This document shows, one piece after another, positions 8,011-16,137 of a stretch of DNA of 35,399 nucleotides. Every line of letters starts with the position of its first letter. The first letter of the stretch is position 1. The DNA is from K189A clade bacterium (lineage in GTDB: Bacteria > Pseudomonadota > Gammaproteobacteria > Pseudomonadales > Azotimanducaceae), in NCBI GenBank assembly GCA_018607725.1, contig JABBAY010000248.1, positions 1-35,399 on the forward strand, given 5' to 3'. The position numbers were made by a program, and so were the translations under genes. Under the pieces are notes generated by a model. That model was not told where the DNA came from, ran no database searches, and was given only the letters and a program-made list of their open reading frames with translations.

Positions 8011-10209
8011 TCAGGCAATTTTCAGGGGTAGGGATCGCAGTCTTTGACCTGTGGCTTGATACACGGCGCTGGCCACAGCCGGCGCGATGGGCGGCAGGCC
8101 CGGCTCGCCGACCCCGGTGGGTGCAGTTCCGCTATCGATGATTATGACCTCAACCTGCGGTGCCTCGCTCATTTTGAGAATGGGGTAGTCATGAAAGTTG
8201 CTCTGTTTAAACGCGCCTTGCGCTAACTCCAGATCACCATAAAGTGCCGCTGTCAGTCCAAACATCACTGCACCTTCCATCTGCCCTCGAACAATATCTG
8301 GATTGACCGCGATACCGCAATCAACGATGCAGGTCACCTTGTGCACTCGGATAGTTTTGCCGACCACGGATACTTCGGCAATCTCGGCCACGTCTGTGGC
8401 GAAGGAGTTGTGGGCTGCAAACCCGAGAAATCGACCTTCCGCAGGTTGCATTGTCCGCATGTGTTGCTGCGCGACGCGGATCACGTTCTGCAGCCGTGGA
8501 TTGCCCTGGGTATTTTTGAGTCGAAACGCGACGGGGTCCATGCCGGCTTTTTCTGCCAACTCATCAGTGATGCCTTCCTTTGCGAAAGAGGTATAAGAGT
8601 GGCCAACTGATCGCCAAAACGTCAGCGGAATATCATGTTCTACCGTGACATGGTTCACTGTTTTATTGTCGGTGTCGTAGTCTTCGTACAATCCCTCGAC
8701 ACTAGCGTGATCCACCATCCAACCGGCAAAGATATCCTGTGACAAACCTACCATGAAGTCGATGGTGCCATCATTGAGCCCTGGAAACAGGGCGGGCATC
8801 ATATTTTGCAGAGTCTTTGGTGTGATGTTGCCGCCGACGCGCTTTGCCTGCCACGCGGTGATGCGGCCATCGTTTTTAACGCCGGCTTTGATCTTCATCA
8901 GAGAGGCAGGACGGTAAACGCCGTTTTGGATATCGTCTTCTCGAGACCAGAGCAGATGGATGGGTTTGTTACTGGCAACCGCCACCTCCGTGGCTTCGAT
9001 GACATGAGTCAAGGTGCCACGGCGTCCAAAGGCACCGCCCAGGTAGGTGTTGTGCGCCCGAACATTTTCCACCGGAATGCCGGAGAAGCGCGACACGAGA
9101 CCTTGTGCGGCAACAATGCCTTGAGTGCCAGACCAAACATCTGCCTCGCCGTTCTCGATGCGAACAACGGCGTTCATGGGTTCCAGTGGTGCGTGAGCAA
9201 GAAAAGGTGCCCAGTATTCAGCTTCAACAATGTGGTCTGCCGCCGCAAGGCCGGCCTGGACGTCACCCTCGTCTGTATCCACGACGCCGTCGTCCTGTTG
9301 CATGGCCTGGTTATAATCAGCGCGTACATCGCTGCTGTTGATTTTGCTTAAGGCAACCTCTTCCCATACCGGCGCGAGTTTTGCTGCTGCGGTCTTTGCC
9401 TGCCAGTACTTTTCGGCGACCACTGCAACACCACTTGAAATTTCAATGACATCGGTGACGCCCGGCATGTTAAGTGCTGCGGACTTATCGACTGACTTGA
9501 GCTTGGCGCCAGCAACGGGAGAGCGCCTGACTACCGCGTGGTGCATGTTGGGAATATCGATGTCGATACCAAACTCGGCGGTGCCCGTTGATTTCGCAGC
9601 GGCATCAACCCGCGCGAACTCTTGACCGATATAGCGAAATTCATTATTCGATTTCATGGGCGCTGCAGTTGGCGCTTCTAGGCCCGCGGCAGTTTGCACA
9701 AACTGACCATAGGGGTATTGCTGGCCAGCCACGACAATGTGGCCGTCGCGGGTGGAGATGGCGCTTGCCGGGACACCCAGATCCTGTGCGGCTGCCGCTA
9801 CTAACAGGCCGCGTGTGTTTGCGCCAACCTGGCGCAGTTGCAGATAGTGCGCCTTGAGCGAGCTGCTGCCGCCGGTGCCCTGAACGCCAAAGTCGGGATT
9901 GTTGTAATCACTGTGAACCCCGGCGAACAGAATCACCATATCTTTTGGGTGAACATCGAGCTCTTCACCGATCAGTGTGCTCAAGCCAGTCGTTACCCCC
10001 TGGCCCATTTCGTCACGAGGACAATAGAAACGAATGCCATTGTCAGGCATGATTTGAAGAAAGGCGTTGGGGACAAAACCCTGTGGTGCCAGCACTATCG
10101 GTAATTCACTGGAGGAACATCCCGTCATTGAAAAGCCAATGACTAATCCGCCACCGAGAATTCCGGTGGTTTTCAGAAACTGCCTGCGAGACATATTCAT
10201 TGCGCTCAT
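8011..10209 (-). CDS. iorB: Molybdopterin-binding subunit of a xanthine dehydrogenase-family enzyme (IorB type)
   Basis: This 732-residue large subunit starts with a twin-arginine signal (SRRQFLKTTG, Arg 8-9) and a Cys at 31 (MTGC), so it is exported by Tat to the periplasm. Family motifs are QGTGGSSSLK, the GGAFGRRG loop, FWRSVGHS and the C-terminal GVGEPGLPPIAPA, whose Glu (about 702) is the expected catalytic base at the molybdenum. Length and the split into two genes fit isoquinoline 1-oxidoreductase and related aldehyde dehydrogenases, which hydroxylate aromatic N-heterocycles or oxidise aldehydes. The substrate is unproven. AGGAG lies 8 bases upstream of the start inside iorA, and the ATGA overlap implies coupled translation. 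No cytochrome c or XdhC-like maturation gene is nearby. Confidence 0.92.
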   Translation of the reverse strand: MSAMNMSRRQFLKTTGILGGGLVIGFSMTGCSSSELPIVLAPQGFVPNAFLQIMPDNGIRFYCPRDEMGQGVTTGLSTLIGEELDVHPKDMVILFAGVHSDYNNPDFGVQGTGGSSSLKAHYLQLRQVGANTRGLLVAAAAQDLGVPASAISTRDGHIVVAGQQYPYGQFVQTAAGLEAPTAAPMKSNNEFRYIGQEFARVDAAAKSTGTAEFGIDIDIPNMHHAVVRRSPVAGAKLKSVDKSAALNMPGVTDVIEISSGVAVVAEKYWQAKTAAAKLAPVWEEVALSKINSSDVRADYNQAMQQDDGVVDTDEGDVQAGLAAADHIVEAEYWAPFLAHAPLEPMNAVVRIENGEADVWSGTQGIVAAQGLVSRFSGIPVENVRAHNTYLGGAFGRRGTLTHVIEATEVAVASNKPIHLLWSREDDIQNGVYRPASLMKIKAGVKNDGRITAWQAKRVGGNITPKTLQNMMPALFPGLNDGTIDFMVGLSQDIFAGWMVDHASVEGLYEDYDTDNKTVNHVTVEHDIPLTFWRSVGHSYTSFAKEGITDELAEKAGMDPVAFRLKNTQGNPRLQNVIRVAQQHMRTMQPAEGRFLGFAAHNSFATDVAEIAEVSVVGKTIRVHKVTCIVDCGIAVNPDIVRGQMEGAVMFGLTAALYGDLELAQGAFKQSNFHDYPILKMSEAPQVEVIIIDSGTAPTGVGEPGLPPIAPAVASAVYQATGQRLRSLPLKIA

Positions 10210-10694
10210 GCCTTTTGCTCCTGCGCTGCATTATAGGCAAGGTTTTGCTGCGCGACGCTCAGGATAGTACTCTTGATGCGTACATAGCACCCACAGCGGC
10301 AAATGTTGCCAGACATAGCAGCATCGATATCGGCTTCTGTCGGGTTTGGATTGCTCGTCAGTAGTGAGGCCGCTGCCATAATTTGCCCAGACTGGCAGTA
10401 ACCACACTGGGGTACGCTGGCGTTCACCCACGCAGTTTGTAATGGATGCATATCATCCATCGTGCCAAGCCCTTCGATGGTCGTCACTTGGCGGCCGGCG
10501 ACCGCGCTGATCGGCAGCATGCAGGTTCGCATTGCTTCATCATCAATATGCATGGTGCAAGCGCCACATAAACCCGCGCCACAGCCAAACTTGGATCCCT
10601 TAAGTTTAAAGGTGTCCCTAACTACCCAAAGCAGGGGAGTGGTCGGGTCATCGTCAGTGCTGACTGGCTTGCCGTTGAGTATGAACTCGATCAT
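10206..10694 (-). CDS. iorA: 2Fe-2S subunit of the IorAB-type molybdenum dehydrogenase
   Basis: This 162-residue protein contains the two [2Fe-2S] clusters of the xanthine oxidase family. The plant-ferredoxin-type cluster uses C38, C43, C46 and C58 (GCGAGLCGACTMHI). The second cluster uses C97, C100, C132 and C134 (CGYCQSG and NICRCGC). It passes electrons from the molybdenum subunit to an acceptor. It has no signal peptide and would be co-exported with the Tat-bearing partner. It is the first gene of the pair and overlaps iorB by four bases. A GGAG site lies about 10 bases before the ATG. Confidence 0.93.
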   Translation of the reverse strand: MIEFILNGKPVSTDDDPTTPLLWVVRDTFKLKGSKFGCGAGLCGACTMHIDDEAMRTCMLPISAVAGRQVTTIEGLGTMDDMHPLQTAWVNASVPQCGYCQSGQIMAAASLLTSNPNPTEADIDAAMSGNICRCGCYVRIKSTILSVAQQNLAYNAAQEQKA

Positions 10695-10825
10695 GAATTG
10701 ATCGCTCCGTTATGATTGGGATGAGACTCTTGCGAGATAACATTCAGTTTACGTATTTTTGAGTTGCCTGCGTGAATTGGAATTCGTATTGCGTCAATTG
10801 CCCGCGAATTCCTCCCAAGTTTGAC

Positions 10826-11836
10826 TTAGATCACTTTGGCATCAATGAGGCTTTGCGCGCCGTCTACAATCGCCTGTTCAGCGCTGCGGGGTTGCCAGCC
10901 GAGTTGTTGTGCGGGGGTGATATCATAAAGTTTGACCTTGCCAAGGTCGTTCACAAGGCTGGCCAGGGGTTTGTTAAAGCGCGCCATGAGCCGGGCCAAA
11001 AAATTCGGTAACTCACGCCGCGGCAGTTTGGCGTCATATTGGAGAAAGTGCTGGCGCAGCACCGTCGCGATGTCCTTGAACCAGAGAAAACCGTTGCTCG
11101 CAATCAGCCGCTGACCGGCGGCTTCAGGCTGCTCATAAGCCAGTCGATGCAAGCTGGCGACATCCCTCACATCCACGATACCCAGACCGAGTTGCGGTAC
11201 CATGGGGAATTGTCCCGTCAGCAAGATCAACAATACTTCCAGCGATGAGCCGTAATCAGATTCCAGCGCTGGCCCGAGCACCATTGCAGGGTTTACGGTC
11301 ACGAGCTCAGGACCTTCTTGTGCAATAAAATCCCAGGCTGCACGTTCGGCGATGGTTTTACTCATCACGTAGGGTGTTAATCCAGGCGATTGCAAGTCAG
11401 TCCAGTGGTTTGCCGTCAAGAGCTCTCCAGCATGTTGTTGACCACTTGATACGGCGGCGACCGATGACGTGAGTACGACCCGCTTGATGCCTGCGGACTT
11501 TGCCGCCTGGAGAACATTCAAGGTCCCTTCGCGGGCTGGCACAATAATCTCGTCAGCATTGTCAGGTTGTTCCACCGGTACCGGCGAAGCAATGTGAAAT
11601 ACTCCGCTGCAGTCTTCGATGGCGGCGAGCCAGCAATCGGCGTCGGTCAAGCTTGCCTGAACAAATTCCAGTGCCGCGATGTTGTTCGTGTGTTTGGCAA
11701 ACATCGCCCGCAGCGACTCAGCGCGGTCCAGGTTGCGTAGGGTGCCGCGCACTTCATAGCCATGATTTAGCAGCTCTATCACTGTGTGGCTGCCGATGAA
11801 GCCCGACGCGCCGGTAACCAGTATTTTTTCAGTCAT
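10826..11836 (-). CDS. NAD(P)-dependent epimerase/dehydratase (extended SDR, dihydroflavonol-reductase-like)
   Basis: The 336-residue product has the N-terminal nucleotide-binding motif TGASGFIGS (8-16), the segment FHIASPV typical of dihydroflavonol/cinnamoyl-CoA-reductase-like members, VLTSSVAAV with the catalytic Ser near 124, and YVMSK (Tyr156, Lys160). These enzymes reduce ketones or aldehydes or epimerise sugars with NAD(P)H in the cytoplasm, and bacterial relatives often act on small carbonyl compounds. It is followed at 131 bases by iorA on the same strand, which could place an aldehyde or ketone reductase beside the oxidase, but co-transcription is uncertain. The ribosome site is weak. 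Confidence 0.88.
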   Translation of the reverse strand: MTEKILVTGASGFIGSHTVIELLNHGYEVRGTLRNLDRAESLRAMFAKHTNNIAALEFVQASLTDADCWLAAIEDCSGVFHIASPVPVEQPDNADEIIVPAREGTLNVLQAAKSAGIKRVVLTSSVAAVSSGQQHAGELLTANHWTDLQSPGLTPYVMSKTIAERAAWDFIAQEGPELVTVNPAMVLGPALESDYGSSLEVLLILLTGQFPMVPQLGLGIVDVRDVASLHRLAYEQPEAAGQRLIASNGFLWFKDIATVLRQHFLQYDAKLPRRELPNFLARLMARFNKPLASLVNDLGKVKLYDITPAQQLGWQPRSAEQAIVDGAQSLIDAKVI

Positions 11837-12129
11837 AGGAATTCACGCCTGAGTTGTTTGAGCGCCAGTGGTGCCCGTGCATTGATCGTTGGCGGCCACA
11901 TTAACATGAGGAGGTGGTGTCGGACAATTTGGCGAAATTCACAGGCCGAAGTCAGGCGCGGTTGGTGAAAAAGCGTATATCTCGGCTGGGTGCTCTAGGT
12001 TTCCTGGGGGCCCGAAGCCGATATTCTGCTTGAATGGTTGCGGCTCAAGGTAGAACTTTGTGGGGTGTGATGGTTTTGTTACGGTGATTGACGTATGTTC
12101 ACCGTTGTTCAATAAAAAAGGTTTCGCTC

Positions 12130-13860
12130 ATGAATCAGTTCAGACTCTTGTCGATTGTCTTGTTGACGCTGCTGGTTGGCGTCGCTGGGTGTAGCGTTAG
12201 CAATACCGAAATAGCTGCCACTGTGCCTAATGATCGCATCGATACTGCAACAGCCAGCAACCCGGATCAGGCGCTAATCGATCGGGCTGGCGCCCCGTTA
12301 TTTGAGGGAATGGGAAATCATCAACATAAAATAACGACCAGTGATCCCGGTGCGCAACGTTATTTTGACCAGGGCCTGACGCTGGCCTTTGCCTTCAATC
12401 ATGCGGAGTCCATCAGAAGTTTCAAGGCGGCCCAACGTCTGGATCCCCAGTGTGCTATGTGTTTCTGGGGCGAGGCGCTTGCCACGGGTCCCAATATTAA
12501 TGTGACGAGCAAAGGCCAAGTCATTATGTCTGAGGCTGAGCGAGTTAATGCCTTCGCTGCGCTACAATCGGCGGTCGCGCTGAAAGACCAGGTTAGCGTC
12601 GTCGAACAAAACTATATTGAAGCCCTGCAGGCTCGATACAGCGGTAAGATTAACGCGGGTCGCGACGGTCTGGATGAACAATATGCAACGGCTATGGGTG
12701 GGTTGGCTGCAGCGTATCCCGAGGATATGGATGCCGCTGCTCTGTATGCCGAGTCGGTGATGAACACCATGCCATGGAACTACTGGCAAGATAACGGCGA
12801 TCCTCGGCCGGAGACGGTGAAGGTGATCGCTGCCTTGGAACGTGTTCTGGCTGCCGCGCCGAAACACCCCCTGGCCCTGCATCTCTATATACACGCGGTC
12901 GAGGCGTCAAGCGCGCCTGAGCGTGCCGAATCCGCTGCAGATCGACTGGCCACGTTGGTGCCGGGTGCGGGTCACCTGGTACACATGCCTGCCCACATCT
13001 ATTGGCGAGTGGGTCGGTATCACGATGCCTCCAAAGCGAATATCGAAGCTGCACGAGTAGACGAAGTTTATATTGCCCAGTGTAATGCCCAGGGTTTTTA
13101 CCCGGCGCTGTATTACCCGCATAACATCCACTTCTTATGGGCGGCATCTACCATGGAAGGTAGGGCGCAGCTCTCTATTGATTCGGCCATCAAGGTTGCC
13201 AAGAACGTCAATATTGAGCAGGTCAAACAATTTCCTACCATTGAGTTCTTCAGAACCATTCCATTACTGTCTTATGTGCGTTTTGGCAAGTGGGATGAGA
13301 TCATGGCTGCCCCTGAGCCACCTGCAGAGTTCAGTTATTCGCAGGCTATTCGGCACTATGCGCGAGGAGTTGCATTGGCTGCGCGCGGTGATCTGAAGGG
13401 TGCTCGTACTGAACAAGCGGCAATCGAGCCGATCAAAAGCACAGTCAGTATCATATTCCTGGATAAACGCGACTATCCTGCCAGCCTGCTGCTAGATATT
13501 GCTAATGCCCTGCTGTTGGGCGAAATAAAACTCGCTGAACAGGACTATGCCGGTGCGGTCGTTGACTTTGAGAATGCGGTTGCGTTCCAGGATCTGCTAC
13601 CCTACACGGAGCCCCCCTTCTGGTACTATCCGACGCGGCAATCACTGGGATACGCGCTGTTGAAGGGTGGCCACGCGGCCGAGGCCGAGGCGGTTTATCG
13701 TAAGGACCTGACAGACTATCCGCGCAATGGCTGGTCACTGTTTGGCTTGTCACAGGCCCTTGAGGCCCAAGGAAAGACCAGCGAGGCTGCAGCAGTTCAT
13801 AGAAAGTTTGAGACTGTCTGGCAAATGTCAGATATCAAACTGACCGGCTCAAGACTGTAA
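12130..13860 (+). CDS. TPR-repeat lipoprotein of unknown function
   Basis: The 576-residue product begins with a lipoprotein signal whose lipobox VAGC puts Cys at residue 21. A conserved block follows: AQRYFDQGLTLAFAFNHAESIRSFKAAQRLDPQCAMCFWGEALATGPNIN. It looks like a TPR unit with an embedded CxxC-type pair. Further helical repeats run to the C-terminus (YTEPPFWYYPTRQSLGYALLKGGHAAEAEAVYRKDL). Similar large TPR proteins are widespread in environmental bacteria, but I know of no assigned role. ATG 12130 begins the signal peptide; an upstream in-frame start at 12088 is unlikely. A possible TTGACG-N17-AATAAA promoter lies just upstream. The gene ends four bases before a REP copy. Confidence 0.85.
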   Translation: MNQFRLLSIVLLTLLVGVAGCSVSNTEIAATVPNDRIDTATASNPDQALIDRAGAPLFEGMGNHQHKITTSDPGAQRYFDQGLTLAFAFNHAESIRSFKAAQRLDPQCAMCFWGEALATGPNINVTSKGQVIMSEAERVNAFAALQSAVALKDQVSVVEQNYIEALQARYSGKINAGRDGLDEQYATAMGGLAAAYPEDMDAAALYAESVMNTMPWNYWQDNGDPRPETVKVIAALERVLAAAPKHPLALHLYIHAVEASSAPERAESAADRLATLVPGAGHLVHMPAHIYWRVGRYHDASKANIEAARVDEVYIAQCNAQGFYPALYYPHNIHFLWAASTMEGRAQLSIDSAIKVAKNVNIEQVKQFPTIEFFRTIPLLSYVRFGKWDEIMAAPEPPAEFSYSQAIRHYARGVALAARGDLKGARTEQAAIEPIKSTVSIIFLDKRDYPASLLLDIANALLLGEIKLAEQDYAGAVVDFENAVAFQDLLPYTEPPFWYYPTRQSLGYALLKGGHAAEAEAVYRKDLTDYPRNGWSLFGLSQALEAQGKTSEAAAVHRKFETVWQMSDIKLTGSRL

Positions 13861-13864
13861 TAAC

Positions 13865-13890
13865 GGGGTCGGAGTAAAGTGCCGGGGTAA
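13865..13890 (+). repeat. REP-like element, left flank of RAYT
   Basis: This is a full 26-base copy of the REP-like sequence, starting four bases after the TPR gene's stop codon. With the inverted copy at 14764-14789 it brackets the RAYT transposase gene. Confidence 0.88.
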
Positions 13891-13902
13891 ACCGTCTGAC
13901 CG

Positions 13903-13958
13903 AAGCAGTCGTGCCTAAGCAGTCGTGCTTAAGCAGTCGTCCCTAAGCAGGCACACTC
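13903..13958. repeat. 14-bp tandem repeat
   Basis: Three units (AAGCAGTCGTGCCT, AAGCAGTCGTGCTT, AAGCAGTCGTCCCT) run from 13903 to 13944, followed by a decayed fourth unit. It lies between the left REP and the 3' end of the RAYT gene. There are no spacers, so it is not CRISPR. Confidence 0.85.
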
Positions 13959-13977
13959 AAACAATGCTTTAACAGGA

Positions 13978-14646
13978 TCACTGATCTGGCGGAGAGTGGG
14001 AATCTCCAGTCAGATCAGTGAACTGTTGTTTGAATTGTTCTGAGCCTAAAATCAAGCCTTTGTTGGCGCAATGGCGAATATTCGCGATGACATTGGCGCC
14101 GAGAGATTCGCGAATGAGTTGTTGATATCGGCTAAGTCTTGCGGCTGTGGTTTCGCCGAGGGCAGTATACAATCGGTGGGGTGTCAACATGCTGATCTTC
14201 TTGCCGAGACCGTGAGCGGCGTAGCTAGACCAACGATAGTCCCCAGGGTCAATGACCATGCCGGCTCGTACTGGGTTGAGCTCGATGTAGCGTAAACAGG
14301 TTAGTAAGTAGATGTCATCCTGCACGAGGCTCGATTTGAATCGGTCTTCGAACAATCCCCCGCTGCGTGCGTATTTGTAGTTAAAGTAACGCACATACAA
14401 CCTGCCGAGAAACTGCATCAAGTTCGATATTCCATGGTCATCGTGGGGTGTCAGAAGTAAATGTATATGGTTCGACATGAAAGTCCAGCCATGGAGTTGG
14501 ACCCGGAATTTCAGTGCGCCCGCTGCTAACCAATGTGCATAAGCAGCAATGTCAGCGTCGGATGTGAAACAGATCTGGCGGTTAATGCCACGCTGGATCA
14601 CGTGAGCGGGAAAGTTGGCTGGGCAGAATCTTCTGGGTCTGGGCAT
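13978..14646 (-). CDS. REP-associated tyrosine transposase (RAYT, Y1/IS200-like)
   Basis: The product of about 222 residues is a single-domain Y1 HUH nuclease: MSNHIHLLLTP carries the HUH His pair (60, 62), the YVRYFN helix (84-89) carries the candidate catalytic Tyr, and SGGLFEDRFKSSLVQ plus LRYIELNPVRAGMV are typical RAYT blocks. RAYTs bind and cleave single-stranded REP hairpins and are thought to spread them. They are usually single-copy domesticated transposases. The gene looks intact and is flanked by inverted REP copies, a REPtron-like layout. The start is ambiguous: ATG 14646 gives the usual MPRPRR N-terminus, and ATG 14664 is also possible. Confidence 0.93.
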   Translation of the reverse strand: MPRPRRFCPANFPAHVIQRGINRQICFTSDADIAAYAHWLAAGALKFRVQLHGWTFMSNHIHLLLTPHDDHGISNLMQFLGRLYVRYFNYKYARSGGLFEDRFKSSLVQDDIYLLTCLRYIELNPVRAGMVIDPGDYRWSSYAAHGLGKKISMLTPHRLYTALGETTAARLSRYQQLIRESLGANVIANIRHCANKGLILGSEQFKQQFTDLTGDSHSPPDQ

Positions 14647-14763
14647 CGAAACTCGATGGCGCATGGCGTTAGGAATAAGGTGAGAAAGTTAGCGCGGGCA
14701 GCGTAGCTCGGCTATGGAAAAAAGATTGCCGTCGTGTGAGCTTTGGCCGGTATATCTGTGGGT

Positions 14764-14789
14764 TTACCCCGGCACTTTACTCCGACCCC
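14764..14789 (-). repeat. REP-like element, right flank of RAYT (inverted)
   Basis: This is the exact reverse complement of the copy at 13865-13890. It stands about 118 bases upstream of the RAYT start codon and 15 bases beyond the 3' end of the methyltransferase gene. Confidence 0.88.
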
Positions 14790-14803
14790 AGGAGCTCTTG
14801 GTT

Positions 14804-15418
14804 TTAGCTGCAATAACCTCTGACTATCCACAATGGGTCTCCCGTCTGAGGAGAATGATCCAACGCTTCAATTCCTGTCAGCCCACTTTTTTCCATATAG
14901 GTTGCAACAAGCCGGCATCGGTCTGCAGGTGGAAGTACATGGAAGGCATGAATGGCTTTTGTGGGAAAGAGTCTGTGTGACATGGCAACGATGCACTGTC
15001 CACCAGTGGTCAAGCAGCGATTTATCTCAGTCATGACTTCTACAGGCTTTACCAGATACTGAATAGAAACAGCGATTAACACAGCATCAAAAGAATTGTC
15101 GGCAAAAGGTAAGGTTGGGGTGATGTTCAAATCCTGCACGCAATAATGATGAAGCCGCGGATTTGCCTCAAGCTCAGCAGCGTTCATGCCAAGTCCAGAA
15201 ACATGAGCATAACCTACGCCCTCAGGTAGATGAGAAATCCATGATGACATGAGGTCAAGTACGCGACTTCCAGATGCAATCTGCTGGCCGTAAAACTCAG
15301 TCAGGCTACTAATGGTGGCGTCGTCAATGTGAGTCACGAAACGAGGTTGGCTGTAAAAGTTCTCGTCCGCTGATTCATCCTGGCGTTGAAAAAACTGTTC
15401 GGGAAAGGCCGTGTTCAT
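14804..15418 (-). CDS. Class I SAM-dependent methyltransferase
   Basis: This protein of about 204 residues has a Rossmann-type methyltransferase core. Motif I is degenerate (SRVLDLMSSWISHLP, about 51-65). VSGLGMNAAELEAN (73-86) is the strand-two acidic loop, DNSFDAVLIAVSIQYL (107-122) is motif II, and GGQCIVAMSHRLFPTKA is motif III. The subfamily with DLMSSW instead of DLGCG is found in several marine and cyanobacterial genomes with no known substrate. ATG 15418 is preferred over TTG 15481. Its 3' end is close to the right REP copy. It is transcribed toward the RAYT and may be cut off from it by the REP. Confidence 0.82.
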   Translation of the reverse strand: MNTAFPEQFFQRQDESADENFYSQPRFVTHIDDATISSLTEFYGQQIASGSRVLDLMSSWISHLPEGVGYAHVSGLGMNAAELEANPRLHHYCVQDLNITPTLPFADNSFDAVLIAVSIQYLVKPVEVMTEINRCLTTGGQCIVAMSHRLFPTKAIHAFHVLPPADRCRLVATYMEKSGLTGIEALDHSPQTGDPLWIVRGYCS

Positions 15419-15544
15419 AGGTATTGAGTCCAAGGCGAGGTGAATCGACGAACTGAAGTAACGTTTATAGCACAAATCCAATCGTTCATGAATTCACTGC
15501 TCTAGTGCTGTTCATTTTCCAGTGAAAGGCAATAGGGTAACGGT

Positions 15545-15691
15545 GGAGAGCTGGCAATGCACGATTTTCTCCGGCGAGGGTTTCACATCACTGACCCAAA
15601 TGGTAATGAGTTAGCGGTTTGGTCAGAGTCAACCAGCCCTAGGTCTGGCTGCGATATGTGCGGTCTAAGCAATCAATCAGATAACGTTTAA
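15545..15691 (+). pseudogene. Remnant of a glyoxalase/VOC-family protein (C-terminus)
   Basis: A plus-strand frame reads GFHITDPNGNELAVWSES between about 15578 and 15634, which is the characteristic last strand of glyoxalase/dioxygenase (VOC) proteins, with the Glu metal ligand in NGNEL. No upstream portion of the domain is present, and the frame then runs into unrelated sequence up to TAA 15689. I call it a decayed fragment left by a deletion. The 5' limit is approximate. Confidence 0.5.
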
Positions 15692-15968
15692 ACAGGTTAG
15701 CATGTTCTTGCTTTATCCAGTGACCTGCCTTGTCTATCAGGTGCATCGCCAACTGGCCGCATCTTTTTGGCATGTCGGCAGCAAACTTCGGTCGCAGGTC
15801 GGGGTCCCATTCTGCCGTGAGCATCAAGCAGGGTAGGTCGAGGGATTTGACGCCTAGTTCAGGATGATTCACTGCATTCTGATCGACGTTGCGATACCAG
15901 TTAATACCGCCTCTAAAACCTGTCTCGATTAAACACTTGGCGTAGTATGCATAGCTTTCGCCATCCTC
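15639..15968 (-). pseudogene. 5'-truncated alpha/beta hydrolase (epoxide-hydrolase-like) remnant
   Basis: The minus-strand frame reads ESYAYYAKCLIETGFRGG, then INWYRNVDQN, then LPCLMLTAEWDPDLRP and LIDKAGHWIKQEHANLFKRYL. These are the cap-domain end, the strand carrying the catalytic Asp, and the catalytic His region of epoxide hydrolase-like alpha/beta hydrolases. The frame is closed by a stop at 15969-15971. There is no good start codon, and the nucleophile half is missing. A GTG at 15872 could begin a 77-residue peptide, but that would not be an active enzyme. Confidence 0.75.
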
Positions 15969-16137
15969 TTATTCGCCAATCGTGTTAACAATAGGTCTCC
16001 TGAATTGCTGGCGCTAAATCTGCGCAATGGCCAGTTCGCGAGGATGAGTATAGATAATTGATTCAAGGCGTGTGAGACTCGCTGTTGATTACTTGTGCAT
16101 TTACCTTGGTTGCCCTTGCCGACCCCGGAGTTCAAAG

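Noticed and set aside
8303-10267. Long plus-strand frames opposite iorAB
   Set aside because: They are shadows of the minus-strand coding sequence, with no ribosome sites or family motifs.
13903-13958. Possible CRISPR array
   Set aside because: The 14-bp units are directly adjacent with no spacers, and no cas gene is present. The same holds for the other arrays.
13865-14789. Insertion sequence of the IS200/IS605 type
   Set aside because: The gene has the RAYT features and is flanked by inverted REP copies that also occur alone. IS200-type elements have subterminal hairpins at left and right ends and no such dispersed copies.
15940-16060. Plus-strand frame reading ILLFANRVNNRSPELLALNL
   Set aside because: It looks protein-like but has no start codon, overlaps the opposite-strand hydrolase remnant, and I could not match it to a family.
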